Assembly (NCBI GenBank): GCA_022113835.1
Contig: JAILWY010000029.1
Span: 3,130,001 to 3,194,000 of the forward strand
Length of the DNA: 64,000 nucleotides
Source of the DNA: Atopsyche davidsoni
Taxonomy: Eukaryota > Arthropoda > Insecta > Trichoptera > Hydrobiosidae
Reading direction: 5' to 3'
Numbering within the stretch: the stretch's first letter is position 1; every line of letters begins with the position of its first letter. Under the pieces are notes generated by a model. It was given only the letters and a program-made list of their open reading frames with translations, was not told where the DNA came from and did not search any database. Positions 53,561-64,000 of the stretch are shown here, piece after piece. Position numbers and translations under genes: made by a program.

Positions 53561-55111
53561 CCAGTCCAGCCAGCGTCAGGGGTGCTTCACTAACCCGCAT
53601 CTTCTGTCTCGCTTCACCGTTTCCCTCTTGACTCCTGCGCATTGTTAGATTTATTATTTCAAATCTTTTTTACGTTTATTTTAGACAAGACGGCAGATTT
53701 GCGCAGATTTAAATAAGTAAGTGTTTGCCAATCGTAGTAAGAGTTCACCCTGTACACAACAGTCGTACAGAAGAGGTTTAAATCCACGTGTAAATACATT
53801 CCTTGAAAATAAAAAATATACCGCTGCTCTTAAATAAAATATCATTAAAAGTGTACACGAATCTGTCTTATTGGAGTCGGAGGGCAACGGTGAAAATATC
53901 ATACACGTTCTGTTGTAAGTATGAAAGAAAAACTAATATATTTTATATTTCTATTTGTAATTTACCTACTTGATATTACTGAGAGACTCTATTTTAAAAG
54001 GGAAAAAAACAATTCACGAACTTCTCGGTTGATTCTTCACAATACTGTGCCATTTTTGTGATAACAGTGCCTTATTAATGATAAAAAATATATTAAAACA
54101 ATTAATTCATCAGTGATAAAATATTTAAGCACTGTCGACTACTCGTGCACCCAACCGGACACGGGAAGGAGTGAAAACAGATCTGATATTTATTTGCCGT
54201 TTGAGATAAATCCTCGGGTGCACGTTGAGATCCGCCAATAAAGCAAAGGGTTTCTTTTGGAGTGCAAAAATGGCAACTTTAACTACGTAATATTCTAAAT
54301 ATATATGTACAGATGGCGCATGGAAAATGCGAGCCATTGAACTAGCATAGGGCTTACTAATTTAGGTGTAATTATTTTTTATATCCGTACAAAAATAGTG
54401 CTTTTTTAACGTAAACAATTAAGCTTGCCATAACGGAAAAGTCCATGCCATAATTTCTCAAATAATATATATATATCTATTTTATATATATATATATTAG
54501 TGTGTATATTTTTCCTTGTATTTTAAATTTCAATAACACTGCCTGTAATTCAACGTTATTTAATAAATATCATTGTCTATATCTAATTTTATTGATTGGA
54601 CCATTTGTTTTCAAGCAAGTTAAAAATATATATGAGATATTACATTGTTATATTTTTAGTCGTAATAGTACCAGCATGATACGGAGGTGTGTGTTTTCTA
54701 TAAATGTGCCTTGTCTACCATTACTATAGGTATTAATTTAATTATATGTGTAAAAGTTGTATTTTTAATAAAATAACTCGGAAGGTTCTCACTTTACAAA
54801 TGTTTTGCATTCGGTAATGTTTATCGGCTGTGCTCTATTATGAACACAGAATGATATTTGTAAAGTCCGTTGCTGCCGGACACCCAGAATTAACCAGCCA
54901 TTTTATTAATGTATTTTTGAAATTGTATACTAAATTTGTTAATAAATTATAGAAATATAATTTTCTAAGAATTAAATTTGTTTGATTTAAACCCACTGTT
55001 TTTTGTCGGTGAAAAAGTGTGGTAGTTTATTTATTACATAAACGAAGGTTTGTAAGGTTTAAAACGTTCTGCTGTGCATATATTAAATAAAAAATCCTTT
55101 TTGATGTAAAG
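53561..55111. other. 3' UTR of the LD-motif gene and intergenic DNA
   Basis: AATAAA signals at 53808-53813 and 53833-53838 would give a 3' UTR of about 300 bases. A later AATAAA near 54768 could give a longer form. The rest is AT-rich, with a TA repeat at 54462-54500. No gene is seen. Confidence 0.5.
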
Positions 55112-55286
55112 CAGTGTTTTTCAACCTGTGAGTCGTGACCCCTAAGGGGTCGCGGGTAAAAGAAAAAGACAGTTGTTTGTAGGTCCTACAATAAAATCAC
55201 TGACATAGTTTTATTAAGGCCTCGGAGGTCGCTAGTATTTTTTAACTTACAAAAGGGTCGCGTATTCAAATAGTTAAAAAACACTG
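55112..55286. mobile_element. 175 bp hAT-like MITE (CAGTGTTTTTCAAC type)
   Basis: It begins CAGTGTTTTTCAACCTGTGA and ends GTTAAAAAACACTG. The flanking 8-mers ATGTAAAG and GTGTAAAA match at 6 of 8 positions. It shares GTTTGTAGGTCCTAC with the copy at 42869-43001. Confidence 0.8.
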
Positions 55287-56148
55287 GTGTAAAAGATACC
55301 TTACAATATTCATTTTGTTATTTACCACAAGAGATAAGAAATGGTGTTCAATTTCAATCTCTTCGTAATCTCGCAAATTTCTCCTTTACACACAAATATT
55401 TTATAAATATACAATATAAATATTTAATGACTTGGTAATATTTGTTGGACTCTATAAGTTCCTGTTTGATTTCGATTTTCACTTTCATTTCCATCGCACT
55501 TTATATTTTACGCTAGTAAAAAAATTATTGATTGTCTTAAATACTTTCATTTTCTTTACATTACATTGATCAGTTATGATAAATATAAATAAATTATGGA
55601 AAAAAGTGCTGACATTTTGTAATGGGTATAATCAAATAAAATTATTTGAATGAAAATCGTGTATATGATATAAAACGAGTCTTATACGATGATTTATTAG
55701 TTATAATTAAAAGAAATTAGTTTTAAATACATATACGCAATTAGATAGGTCAAACATTTGAACGCGCAAATTTTTAATTTATCATACTGCATGCCTTGAA
55801 AGTGTTATATTTTGAGTAAAAATCATTAAAAAAATGGCTTTATATAAATAATATCAACTTTGATGTTATTTATATAAAGAGTAATTATATATATATATTT
55901 TTTAAATTTACTCGAAATTAAAATTTATCATAAAAATCTTAATTATGTGTCATTTAATATTACAGTATAAAAATATTTGTTCAAATGATTTTTTTGCACT
56001 GATTTTATGTTATATTTATAAAAATGTAATAAGAAAAGTTTTTTTTAATTTAATTAAATAGCCATATATGTCAAGTTCCACATCGAAACTTCATTACTGG
56101 CAACACCGCCAAGAATACGTGGCCCGTATGTTATTTAGCAGAGGCCGT

Positions 56149-56210
56149 GTCAGTTGCTAAGTTTGTTTATTATTTTTTTATATATATAATACACGGATAA
56201 CTCTAAAATT
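56149..56210 (+). promoter_or_regulatory. Possible non-coding first exon of Sec24
   Basis: An initiator-like TCAGT at about 56149 is followed by a consensus donor GTAAGTAAAG at 56211. The Sec24 coding exon opens behind an acceptor (TTTGTTTGTAG, ending 58403), so an upstream exon must exist. This is the best candidate I found, but it is only a guess. Confidence 0.25.
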
Positions 56211-57422
56211 GTAAGTAAAGATTCTTTGTATTATTTTATATATTATATAAAAAATGTAGAACGTTACATCTTATACATATCTCAAAAGTACGGTGATAAT
56301 GACATGCCAACATTTGTACTGTCAATATACTATTTGCCGAATATTTGGCCTAAATTTAATCGTGATTCGCCCGTGTAGTTGCACAATTTGTGAAAAACGG
56401 GTATATCCATGCAATAGCTTGATGCCACCGTCAAAAATCTCATAAGTTATGTATTATTTGCTTTGCAGACTGTTTATACAAGACGTGTAGTTTCGGTTTC
56501 AAAATCATATGTGACTTGTCACTTGTTACGAAGCACGTCTGAAAGTAAAAGAAAAACTCGTCTGTATTTAATTTTTTCTTATAACTTGTTTTACTGCTCA
56601 CGTAATTGTGAGTTTCCTCTACACATGCCATTGTTTTTTCGGATTCATAATTGAATACGACATGTCATTCTGATGTTAGACTACAAAAACGTATATTTCG
56701 CTTTTATAATACGTGTAAATGTACCTAACATGTTGTATATCGTCTTGTTAGCAAAATCTCGTTGATTAAATATATATATATGATTTGTGTAATATAATAT
56801 TAGTAATCAATCATTTGCAATAGATAAAACCATTCTTATGATATAATGTGGTTTTTCTATGCATTAGTATTAAAATAATTTTAATTATATTTATTCGGTT
56901 TTCATTGAGGAAACATATCATTTTCTTTATGAATACTGTACTAGTATCTTAATTTTGTGAATACTACATGTGATATGTCTTTTGCTATATATATAATATT
57001 AAACCATGACTTAGAATGCTTTTTACTTAATGACGATCCTTTCACCTTAAAAAGTGGAATAATGAAACTGACATATAAAACCATGTTAATTAAAATACTA
57101 CTAACTGCATGCCAGTATATATATCACTATTTATTTGTGAGATTTAGAGACCGGTGTTTTGAAAGTCCAGGTCGTATAACTATAAGATTCTTTTTCGCAA
57201 TCGTAATGCTCGCACTACGTCTATGCAACCAAATCTATTAGGAGACTAAAAGTGCAGCCTTTGATTTTCTCTTGAAGAATGAGGCCCCGATAAACCAAAA
57301 TCCTTTTTAAAAAATGCTTGATGGACTCTGCCGGAAGTCCACACATGTCAACTTTAACTGCATAACAATGAATCTTGCGATGGTATACAAAAGACTAACG
57401 TATTTATTAAATTTTGTCTGAT

Positions 57423-57467
57423 GTGTATAATATGTGAGTTACGGTTTGTAACTCACATATTATACAC
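57423..57467. repeat. Perfect 20 bp hairpin with a 5-base loop
   Basis: The left arm 57423-57442 (GTGTATAATATGTGAGTTAC) is the exact reverse complement of 57448-57467; the loop is GGTTT. No T-run or coding context follows. Confidence 0.9.
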
Positions 57468-58439
57468 GAGACATGTTAAATATATTAAATATAAACACTT
57501 CTTGTGTAAATTTGGGAAATATACTAATAAATTTAAGTAAAATATATTTAAGGGCAGGCAATGTTTTTTTGCATATTTACTTATTTGCTACGACTATTCA
57601 TATATTCTCAAAACTTTATGTAAAAAGTTGTTTGCATATTTTATTATTTTCAATTGTATTTGTACGAAGAGTTGAAACTCTAGAAAATTTATACAGAGGA
57701 TGCACATTATTATAATTCCTTATCACCTTAAATTAAATACCTATTTAGATTAACTGTATAGAAATATAATACTTAAAAAATATTTATTTTCCAACATAAC
57801 ATTGCTCAAAGATAACAATAAAATAAGCAAGACCTAATGTAACGTAAAGAATCAAACGTAACATCTCTTTTGAGCCCGTTAGTAGATAGAACGCAGACGG
57901 CTAGCCCAGCGGGATTTGCATGCTCGAAACCAAGTCCACGTGTGATGTTTGTCTTTTGCGTTTATCTTTTAATCTCACACTTAGGTGTGTCAAAACAATT
58001 TCATACAAGATAAAAATTCAAATATATGTTTATTTTAATATAAATTTGTTTAGTCTTATACCATATATTCACATTTGAAAATTATTTAAAGGTAATTTTT
58101 AATAATCTATTGCTAGGAGAGATTGTCTCAGCACTCTGAAATAATATTGTTATTGCATTTACTTGAACATTTAAAATGTGGTTATTACGCAGCGTTTTAA
58201 TTTTGACCTCCTAGAGTTCATTTCAATTAGCTTTGGTAATTTTTCTTCCAGTAAATTTATTTAAACAGGTCAATACAATTTACTAGATTTTGTTTACGTC
58301 ATTCGTACCCACAGCCCGTAATGTTAATATGGCATTTAAAAATCTGAAGATTTCAAATAAATTTTGGATATTTTAATTAGGGTATTTCTTTTTTTGTTTG
58401 TAGCTTGCTGCAGACATCCCAGTAGCATACCCGGCCACG

Positions 58440-61400
58440 ATGAATCCGCAGTTCATAGCGGGGCCTCCCAACATGGGCGCCCCCAGTCCCGGCCAGCTAC
58501 CTTTCATGCCTCCCCCCCTGAATGGAGCTGCTCACCCGCCAGCCGGTGCTGGCAATCTTAGCGTCATCCTCACGGATAAGATACAGGCGATGAACCTCAA
58601 TCTGAAGCAAAACGGCCCATTTCCCAATGGCCAGTTCCAGCAGCAACATTTTCCGCCGGGGCAGCAGCAATTCAATCAAATGCCCTCTCAATTTCAGCCC
58701 GGGCAAATGCCACCTGGACAAATACCACCAGGGCAAATTCCGCCCGGTAAAATACCACCGCAGATGGGACAAATGCCTCCGGGTCATATGCCATTAGGAC
58801 AGACTCCACCCGGACAGATGCCACCTGGGCAAATGGGACCAGGACATATGCCACCGGGACACGCTCCCCCAGGACAAATGACACCTGGGCAAATGCCACT
58901 AGGACAAATGGCACCAGGTCAAATGCCACCAGGTCAAATGCCACCAGGTCAAATGCCTCCAAGTCAAATGCAATCAGGGCAGATGCCTCCAAGTCAAATG
59001 CCACCAGGTCAAATGCAATCAGGACAGATGCCTCCAAGTCAAATGCCACCAGGTCAAATGCAATCAGGGCAGATGCCACCGGGACAGTCAATGCCTGGCC
59101 AGCAACCGTTGATTGGACAGGTGCCACCTGGTCCAATGCCGCCCGGTCCAATTCCACCTGGTCAAATCCCAACCGGTAGACAAATACCACCAAGATCGAT
59201 GCCACCTGCCCAGCATTCTTCAGGACAGTTTTCTCCCAGACAAGGAATGCCACAAAATGGATCAGCAGTACACAGTGAACTTCATTCTCAGTTTCCTCCT
59301 ACAAGCAATGCTGCTATTCAAAGACCACCATCAAACCTGGGTGCACAAATTTTACCACCAGCTTCAGCTCCTTCCATCTTAGATAGTCGACCTCCTCCCG
59401 CTGCGATGCCACAACCTTCCATGCCACCCTCGCAGTCTAACCTTCCTCCTTCTTCTACTCCGACAAGCTTTCCCCCTGCACCCCAGGCTGCTACAAACCC
59501 CCTTCCTAGACAGCCCCAAACTTCTGCTATGCCCCCAAATAGAGGAAACTTTGCTCAAATGCCTCCTGTCTCGCAAGGACTGCCTTCTGCCAATTTCGGA
59601 GGACAGAATGTCCCGAGCTTCCCTGCTCAAAGTGTGCCTCAGAGTTTCCCCGGGCAACCGCCGCTCAATCAAGCTCCAGGATTCACGAACCCCATGATGC
59701 CATCCAATGCTGGGATGCCTCCTCAACCGACTATGCCGCCAATGGGGTCCGCTCCTCATCCTGGCATGCCTCCACTGCCTGGACAGCAGTACCAAAAGCC
59801 TTTGCCCAAAGGGCAGATGCTTGGATCTATTTCAGGGGTATCGCCTCTCGTAAGAGAGCCAAACTTTCCGCCTACTGGGCAGCCCGGATTTCCACCCCAG
59901 CAACCGGGATTTCCACCCCAGCAATCAGGATTCCCTCTTCAACAGCAACCCAGACTCCCCCCTCAGCCTGGTTTCCAGCAACAGCAACCAGGCTATCCGG
60001 CTCAGCAACCGGGATATCCCCCTCAACAGACTGGTTTCCCCCCCCAGCAGCCTGGCTTTCCTCCCCAACAATCTGGGTATCCACCCCAGCAGCAGCCTGG
60101 TTTCCCTCCGCAACAACAGCCGGGATATCCTGGACAGCAAGGAGCGTACGGTGCCCAAAAGCAGCCTTTTGAATATCAACAGCAAGCGCCAGCCAAGAGG
60201 CTGAACCCAGACCAGATGCCGAGTCCTGTAAGTAGAGATAAGAAAAGAATATTTCGGATAAAAATATTTAAGATTTGTGTATTACGAATATTACTCAATC
60301 TCCTCTTCTACATTTTTTTGTCATTAAAGTCAATGTCTAAAATTTTTATAAACTTAAATGCTTTGTATTGTTGTCAATTGTTATTCTGATTAGAGAAAAT
60401 TGATTTTCGATGCAAAGCGTATTCCGCATCTCCGCAGAGAACATTGAATAGTTTTTTTTTTGTACATTGAAGTCGTTTAAAATATTGATAGACCTGTGAG
60501 TAAATTATATTTTACACACAGACGAATAGAACTTGGGACTGTAATGCAAAGTTAAAAATCAAAAACACTATTGTCGTATTCACATAGAGAGAGACCGAGA
60601 GGCCTCCAGGGTAAGGGTCTTCTGATCTGGACATGCCTGGATGGCCACTGGAAGAAGAAGCCATTCCTCGATTTTCCTCGAACAATTTTTATAGAAGCTT
60701 TATATTAGATAAATAAATAACAGATGTTCTCAAGTGCTTTATTTTTTTTTTTTTTAAACGTTTCCAGATTCAAGTGATGTCGGATGACCAGAGCAACAAT
60801 GGTGGCGTGTTTGTGACCAACCAGAAGGGACTGGTGCCTCCGCTGGTGACCACCGACTTCACAGTGGACGACAAGGGAAACTCGAGTAAGTCCTCGCAAT
60901 CATTTTAGATATCTCGCGGAAATCACTGGTGCCATCCTGGGAAGATCGGTGCGACAACCTGGACGGAGAAACTATCTGTGTTCACGACTCCCAATTTACG
61001 CGGAGCAATTTGTGGAAACTCCTATCCAAAGTATATAGAAATTTCTTCAGATGTTTTAGGCACACACGCACCTTTATTTAACCTTTATTTAATTATTATT
61101 TTAATTTTCCAGGCCCTCGTTACATCAGGAGTTCCATGTACTGCGTTCCGGCTACAGCAGACATGATCAAGCAGACGGCAATTCCTTTCTGCGTTGTGGT
61201 AAGCGAACTACTCCTGAAGTTATTGATTAATTGATATTATTTTGTATGTCTCTTGCTTCTCGAGGCAATAAAAATAAAGGCATTCAACTTTTGCAATATG
61301 CTTTTAGATCTCTCCGATGGCGGAGACGAAGGGAGCTGAGCAGCCGCCGCCGTTGCTGGACTACTCAGTGCTCACAGGCAGCCCGGGGATGGGTCCAGTG

Positions 61401-63912
61401 CGCTGCAGCCGCTGCAAGGCCTACATGTGCCCTGCCATGCGTTTCCTGGACGCTGGCCGCCACTTCCAGTGCGCCTTCTGCAAGGCCTCCACCGAAGGTA
61501 ACGGACACTCATTTTTATACATTAAAGTCGATAGCAATATGGAGAACAAACCACCATATAAATTCAACATTATGTGATCACTTCCAGTTCCTATGGAGTA
61601 CACGCAATACCTGAACCAGTCTCAGCATTATGGACAGGCCACCCCGGAGATGTCGCTCGGCTGCTACGAGATCGTGGCCACCAAGGAGTACTGTCGGGTG
61701 AGTCAAGATTTTAACCCTCCACTTATTAGAATACTGTGAAATCGGTGATTACTTCATGGGGGTCTTCACGAGGGTGTGTTAAGGATCCTTTTACACAATA
61801 ATAATTCTAAGAACTGCCTCCATTCGTCTGACAATTAATAAAATGATAGTCTTTTGAAAGGTTCGAGTCTTGGATTGTGATAATTCTGCAGTAATCTGTC
61901 TCGGTTCATATCGCTTAGAAGGCGAGGAGTGGCTTAATCGTTTTGTAAATTCATTGTGTGTTTTTTAGAATAACGTGCTGCCGGCCAAGCCTGCGTTGAT
62001 ATTCGTAGTGGACGTGTCGTACAATGCGGTGCGGAGCGGCATGGTGGCCCTGGTGGTCGGGCAGCTCAAGACGCTGATGGCGGGGCTGGTGGATCCGCCG
62101 CGGGTGGGCCTAATCACCTACTCCTCCACTGTGCATTTCTACAACATCAACGTGAGTAGATTTTGAGCGTGCATACGAAAAATTTGAAAAAAAAACTTGT
62201 AGAAATCATTATCAAATGGAACATTTTGTTATTCCAGGAGACATTAGCGCAGCCTCAGATGTTGGTAGTGGGAGACGTGAATGAAGTGTTTGTGCCGCTG
62301 GCGCGAGGCCTGCTGGTGGAACCCAGCCAGGCCGAGCACTTGCTGGAGGCGCTGGCGCAACAAGTACCGCTCATGTTCCAGGAGAACAAGGAGACGGAGA
62401 CCATCCTGCTTCCTGCTGTTCAGGTAATAATGGTATTTGCTTTCAGAACAGGCACTGCAGTTTTCGTGAAATATCGAATATTTATTCAAATAATATTTTA
62501 ACAATCACATCTGAGAAATCGCCTCTGCTTCGCAGGCTGGCCTCGAAGCTCTGAAGGCGGCAAATTGCTGCGGCAAGCTGCTGGTGTTCCACTCCTCGCT
62601 GCCCACGGCCAACGCCCCTGGCCGCCTCACCAACAGGGACGATCGCAAACTCCTCGGAACCGACAAGGAAAAGAATATCCTCAGTGAGTGGATCAGATTT
62701 AGTAGCATCCCGATTGATCACGTCAATCTCCATCACGATAATTGACTACTATTTATTATTATACAATGTCATCCCGTAAATATTGGTACTTGTGGACTTG
62801 CAGCAAAATCCACTAAATGTCTTTTTAAGGATCTAATTTTTTTTGAGATGGCTTTTGACATCATTCCTTTCATCATTTCTTCTGGGGATACCTTTGTTTT
62901 GACGCCACCAACTTGTTTCCAGCTCCCCAAACAAAGGCGTACAACGAAGTGGCGCAAGACTGCGTCGGCGCCGGATGTGGCGTGGAGCTTTTCCTCTTCA
63001 ACTCTTCGTACGTGGATGCTGCTACCCTCGGGCAGCTGCCTCGACTTACCGGGGGCTCCCTGCACAAGTATACCTACTTCCAGGTAAACTGCGGCAATCA
63101 TACACACGGCTGACTTTACTTCACTGTTGACGTCGCCAACTCTCAAGTAAATGTTTATAATGTGATCTTTTCTCTCCCCCAGGCGGACACGGATGGAGAG
63201 CGCTTCATAGCGGATTTGACTCGCGTTCTATCACGTCCCACAGCCTACGACGCAATCATGCGCGTTAGAACCTCCACCGGCGTGCGCGCCACAGATTTCT
63301 TCGGACACTTCTTTATGTCCAACACTACTGACGTGGAATTGGCATGCTTAGGTGCGTATCGTTATTTAATACCAATATCGAATCGTTTGGTTGAAGAAGT
63401 AAAATTTACAATGTTAATTCACAGTACTGCTCTTGCGATGCACGTGACGTGAGAGGTTACTCGTATGAATGTATAAGTAATAATAAATATATACGATTGA
63501 ATTTTTTTCTGATTGTAGATAGCGACAAGGCATTGGGAATAGAAATCAAGCACGACGATAAACTAACAGATGAAGACGGCGTCTACATACAGGTATGGAA
63601 TTGACGATTGAGCGTTTTGACTGATTGTCTCCTGCAAAAACACAAACCGAAGAAATGGATCCTCATTATTACCAAACAATGAAATCGGACTAATCTTGTA
63701 AAATGCAATAAACGCTTCTAAGATGGTAAAACCTCGTGGACTTCGAATACATAGGTATTTTGTTAATTTGCAGGTGGCTCTTCTGTACACTCACGCCAGT
63801 GGACAGCGAAGGCTGCGGATATGTAACCTGTCTCTGGGAGTAGCTACGCAGATGGCGGACCTCTACAGGTGCTGCGACCTTGACACCACCATTAACTTCC
63901 TGGCCAAGCAAG
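58440..63912 (+). CDS. Sec24CD: COPII coat subunit Sec24 (Sec24C/D type), 3' partial
   Basis: Exons 58440-60227, 60768-60885, 61113-61198, 61308-61497, 61588-61697, 61969-62151, 62238-62423, 62536-62683, 62923-63083, 63183-63351, 63519-63592 and 63774-63912 join in phase to 1117 residues and run on past the window. Sec24 pairs with Sec23 on ER membranes and selects cargo for COPII vesicles. Residues 1-600 are a Pro/Gln/Met-rich disordered arm. The zinc finger uses C697, C700, C719 and C722 (CSRC and CAFC). The trunk starts [15 protein letters not shown] near residue 770; the beta-sandwich includes [12 protein letters not shown], and the helical domain begins near [10 protein letters not shown]. 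The gelsolin-like end is missing. The long arm and trunk residues fit the Sec24C/D rather than A/B branch. The frame is open for 36 bases upstream of the Met to the acceptor at 58403, so an upstream start in a previous exon is possible. Confidence 0.95.
58690..59100 (+). repeat. Coding minisatellite: PPGQM repeats in the Sec24 arm
   Basis: About 25 copies of a 15 bp unit encoding variants of P-P-G-Q-M. Near 58963-59065 a 45 bp higher-order unit ([15 protein letters not shown]) is repeated about two and a half times, with little divergence, so it is recent. A second repeat, PGFPPQQ-like, occupies about 59885-60135. Confidence 0.88.
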
Positions 63913-64000
63913 GTATGCGACACAATGCGCAATATAAAATTGGCATTCAAGTGGACTTGAACCTGACGATATGCAAGTGTGTGGCGTGGCTTTTTATGGT
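63913..64000 (+). other. Start of the next Sec24 intron
   Basis: The donor GTATGC at 63913 follows CAAG; no acceptor is reached before the window ends. Confidence 0.8.

Larger units (their letters stand above)
55287..58403. other. AT-rich intergenic DNA upstream of Sec24
   Basis: Apart from a candidate first exon near 56149-56210 and a hairpin at 57423-57467, nothing specific was recognised. The stretch presumably includes the Sec24 promoter and first intron. Confidence 0.4.

Noticed and set aside
57870..57960. tRNA-like segment with GCATGCTCGAAACC
   Set aside because: No cloverleaf with paired acceptor and D arms could be folded, and the B-box is imperfect.
58672..59253. 193-codon minus-strand frame with regular [11 protein letters not shown] repeats
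   Set aside because: It is the antisense reading of the PPGQM coding minisatellite, so the periodicity is inherited from the Sec24 exon.

Overview
The window looks like insect nuclear DNA, most likely lepidopteran. The support is many short introns with GT-AG borders, AT-rich non-coding DNA, a ZAD zinc-finger gene (an arthropod family) and a dense load of mariner, RTE-like, hAT-like, Helitron and TTAA-target elements. The species cannot be named from sequence alone. All five protein genes I can support are on the + strand. Exon joins were worked out by hand from splice sites and reading phase, and every join keeps phase.

Layout. 1-6124: 3' part of a large Q/S/P-rich, probably nuclear protein of uncertain identity; its frame is already open at base 1. 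6125-12840: long AT-rich stretch, probably largely its 3' UTR. 13315-14112: nine-finger C2H2 protein in one coding exon. 14927-20261: complete 11-exon ZAD plus C2H2 gene (670 aa). 20745-21674: internally deleted mariner-like element with clear ends. 21675-49720: about 28 kb of repeats, with a candidate non-coding first exon at about 26378-26735 directly after a 1.6 kb satellite array; this exon probably belongs to the next gene. 49766-53560: 13-exon gene for a 600-aa protein with a paxillin-type LD motif, CxxC clusters and a C-terminal CaaX-like end; not identified. 53561-58403: its 3' UTR and intergenic DNA. 58440-63912 and beyond: Sec24 (COPII coat, Sec24C/D type), cut by the right edge.

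The genes do not form a pathway. Two encode probable DNA-binding zinc-finger proteins, one a probable nuclear regulator, one a probable cytoplasmic or membrane-linked adaptor, and one an ER-export coat subunit.

The repeat region holds the most informative structure. A TTAA-flanked element sits inside a mariner remnant, and removing it with one TTAA copy restores the reading frame exactly. A 2.3 kb Helitron relic has both termini. A satellite shows dimeric higher-order structure beside a candidate promoter. There are also several long inverted repeats. I found no clear new multi-gene system; the leads worth checking are the unnamed LD-motif/CaaX protein, the satellite next to the first exon and the nested transposons.
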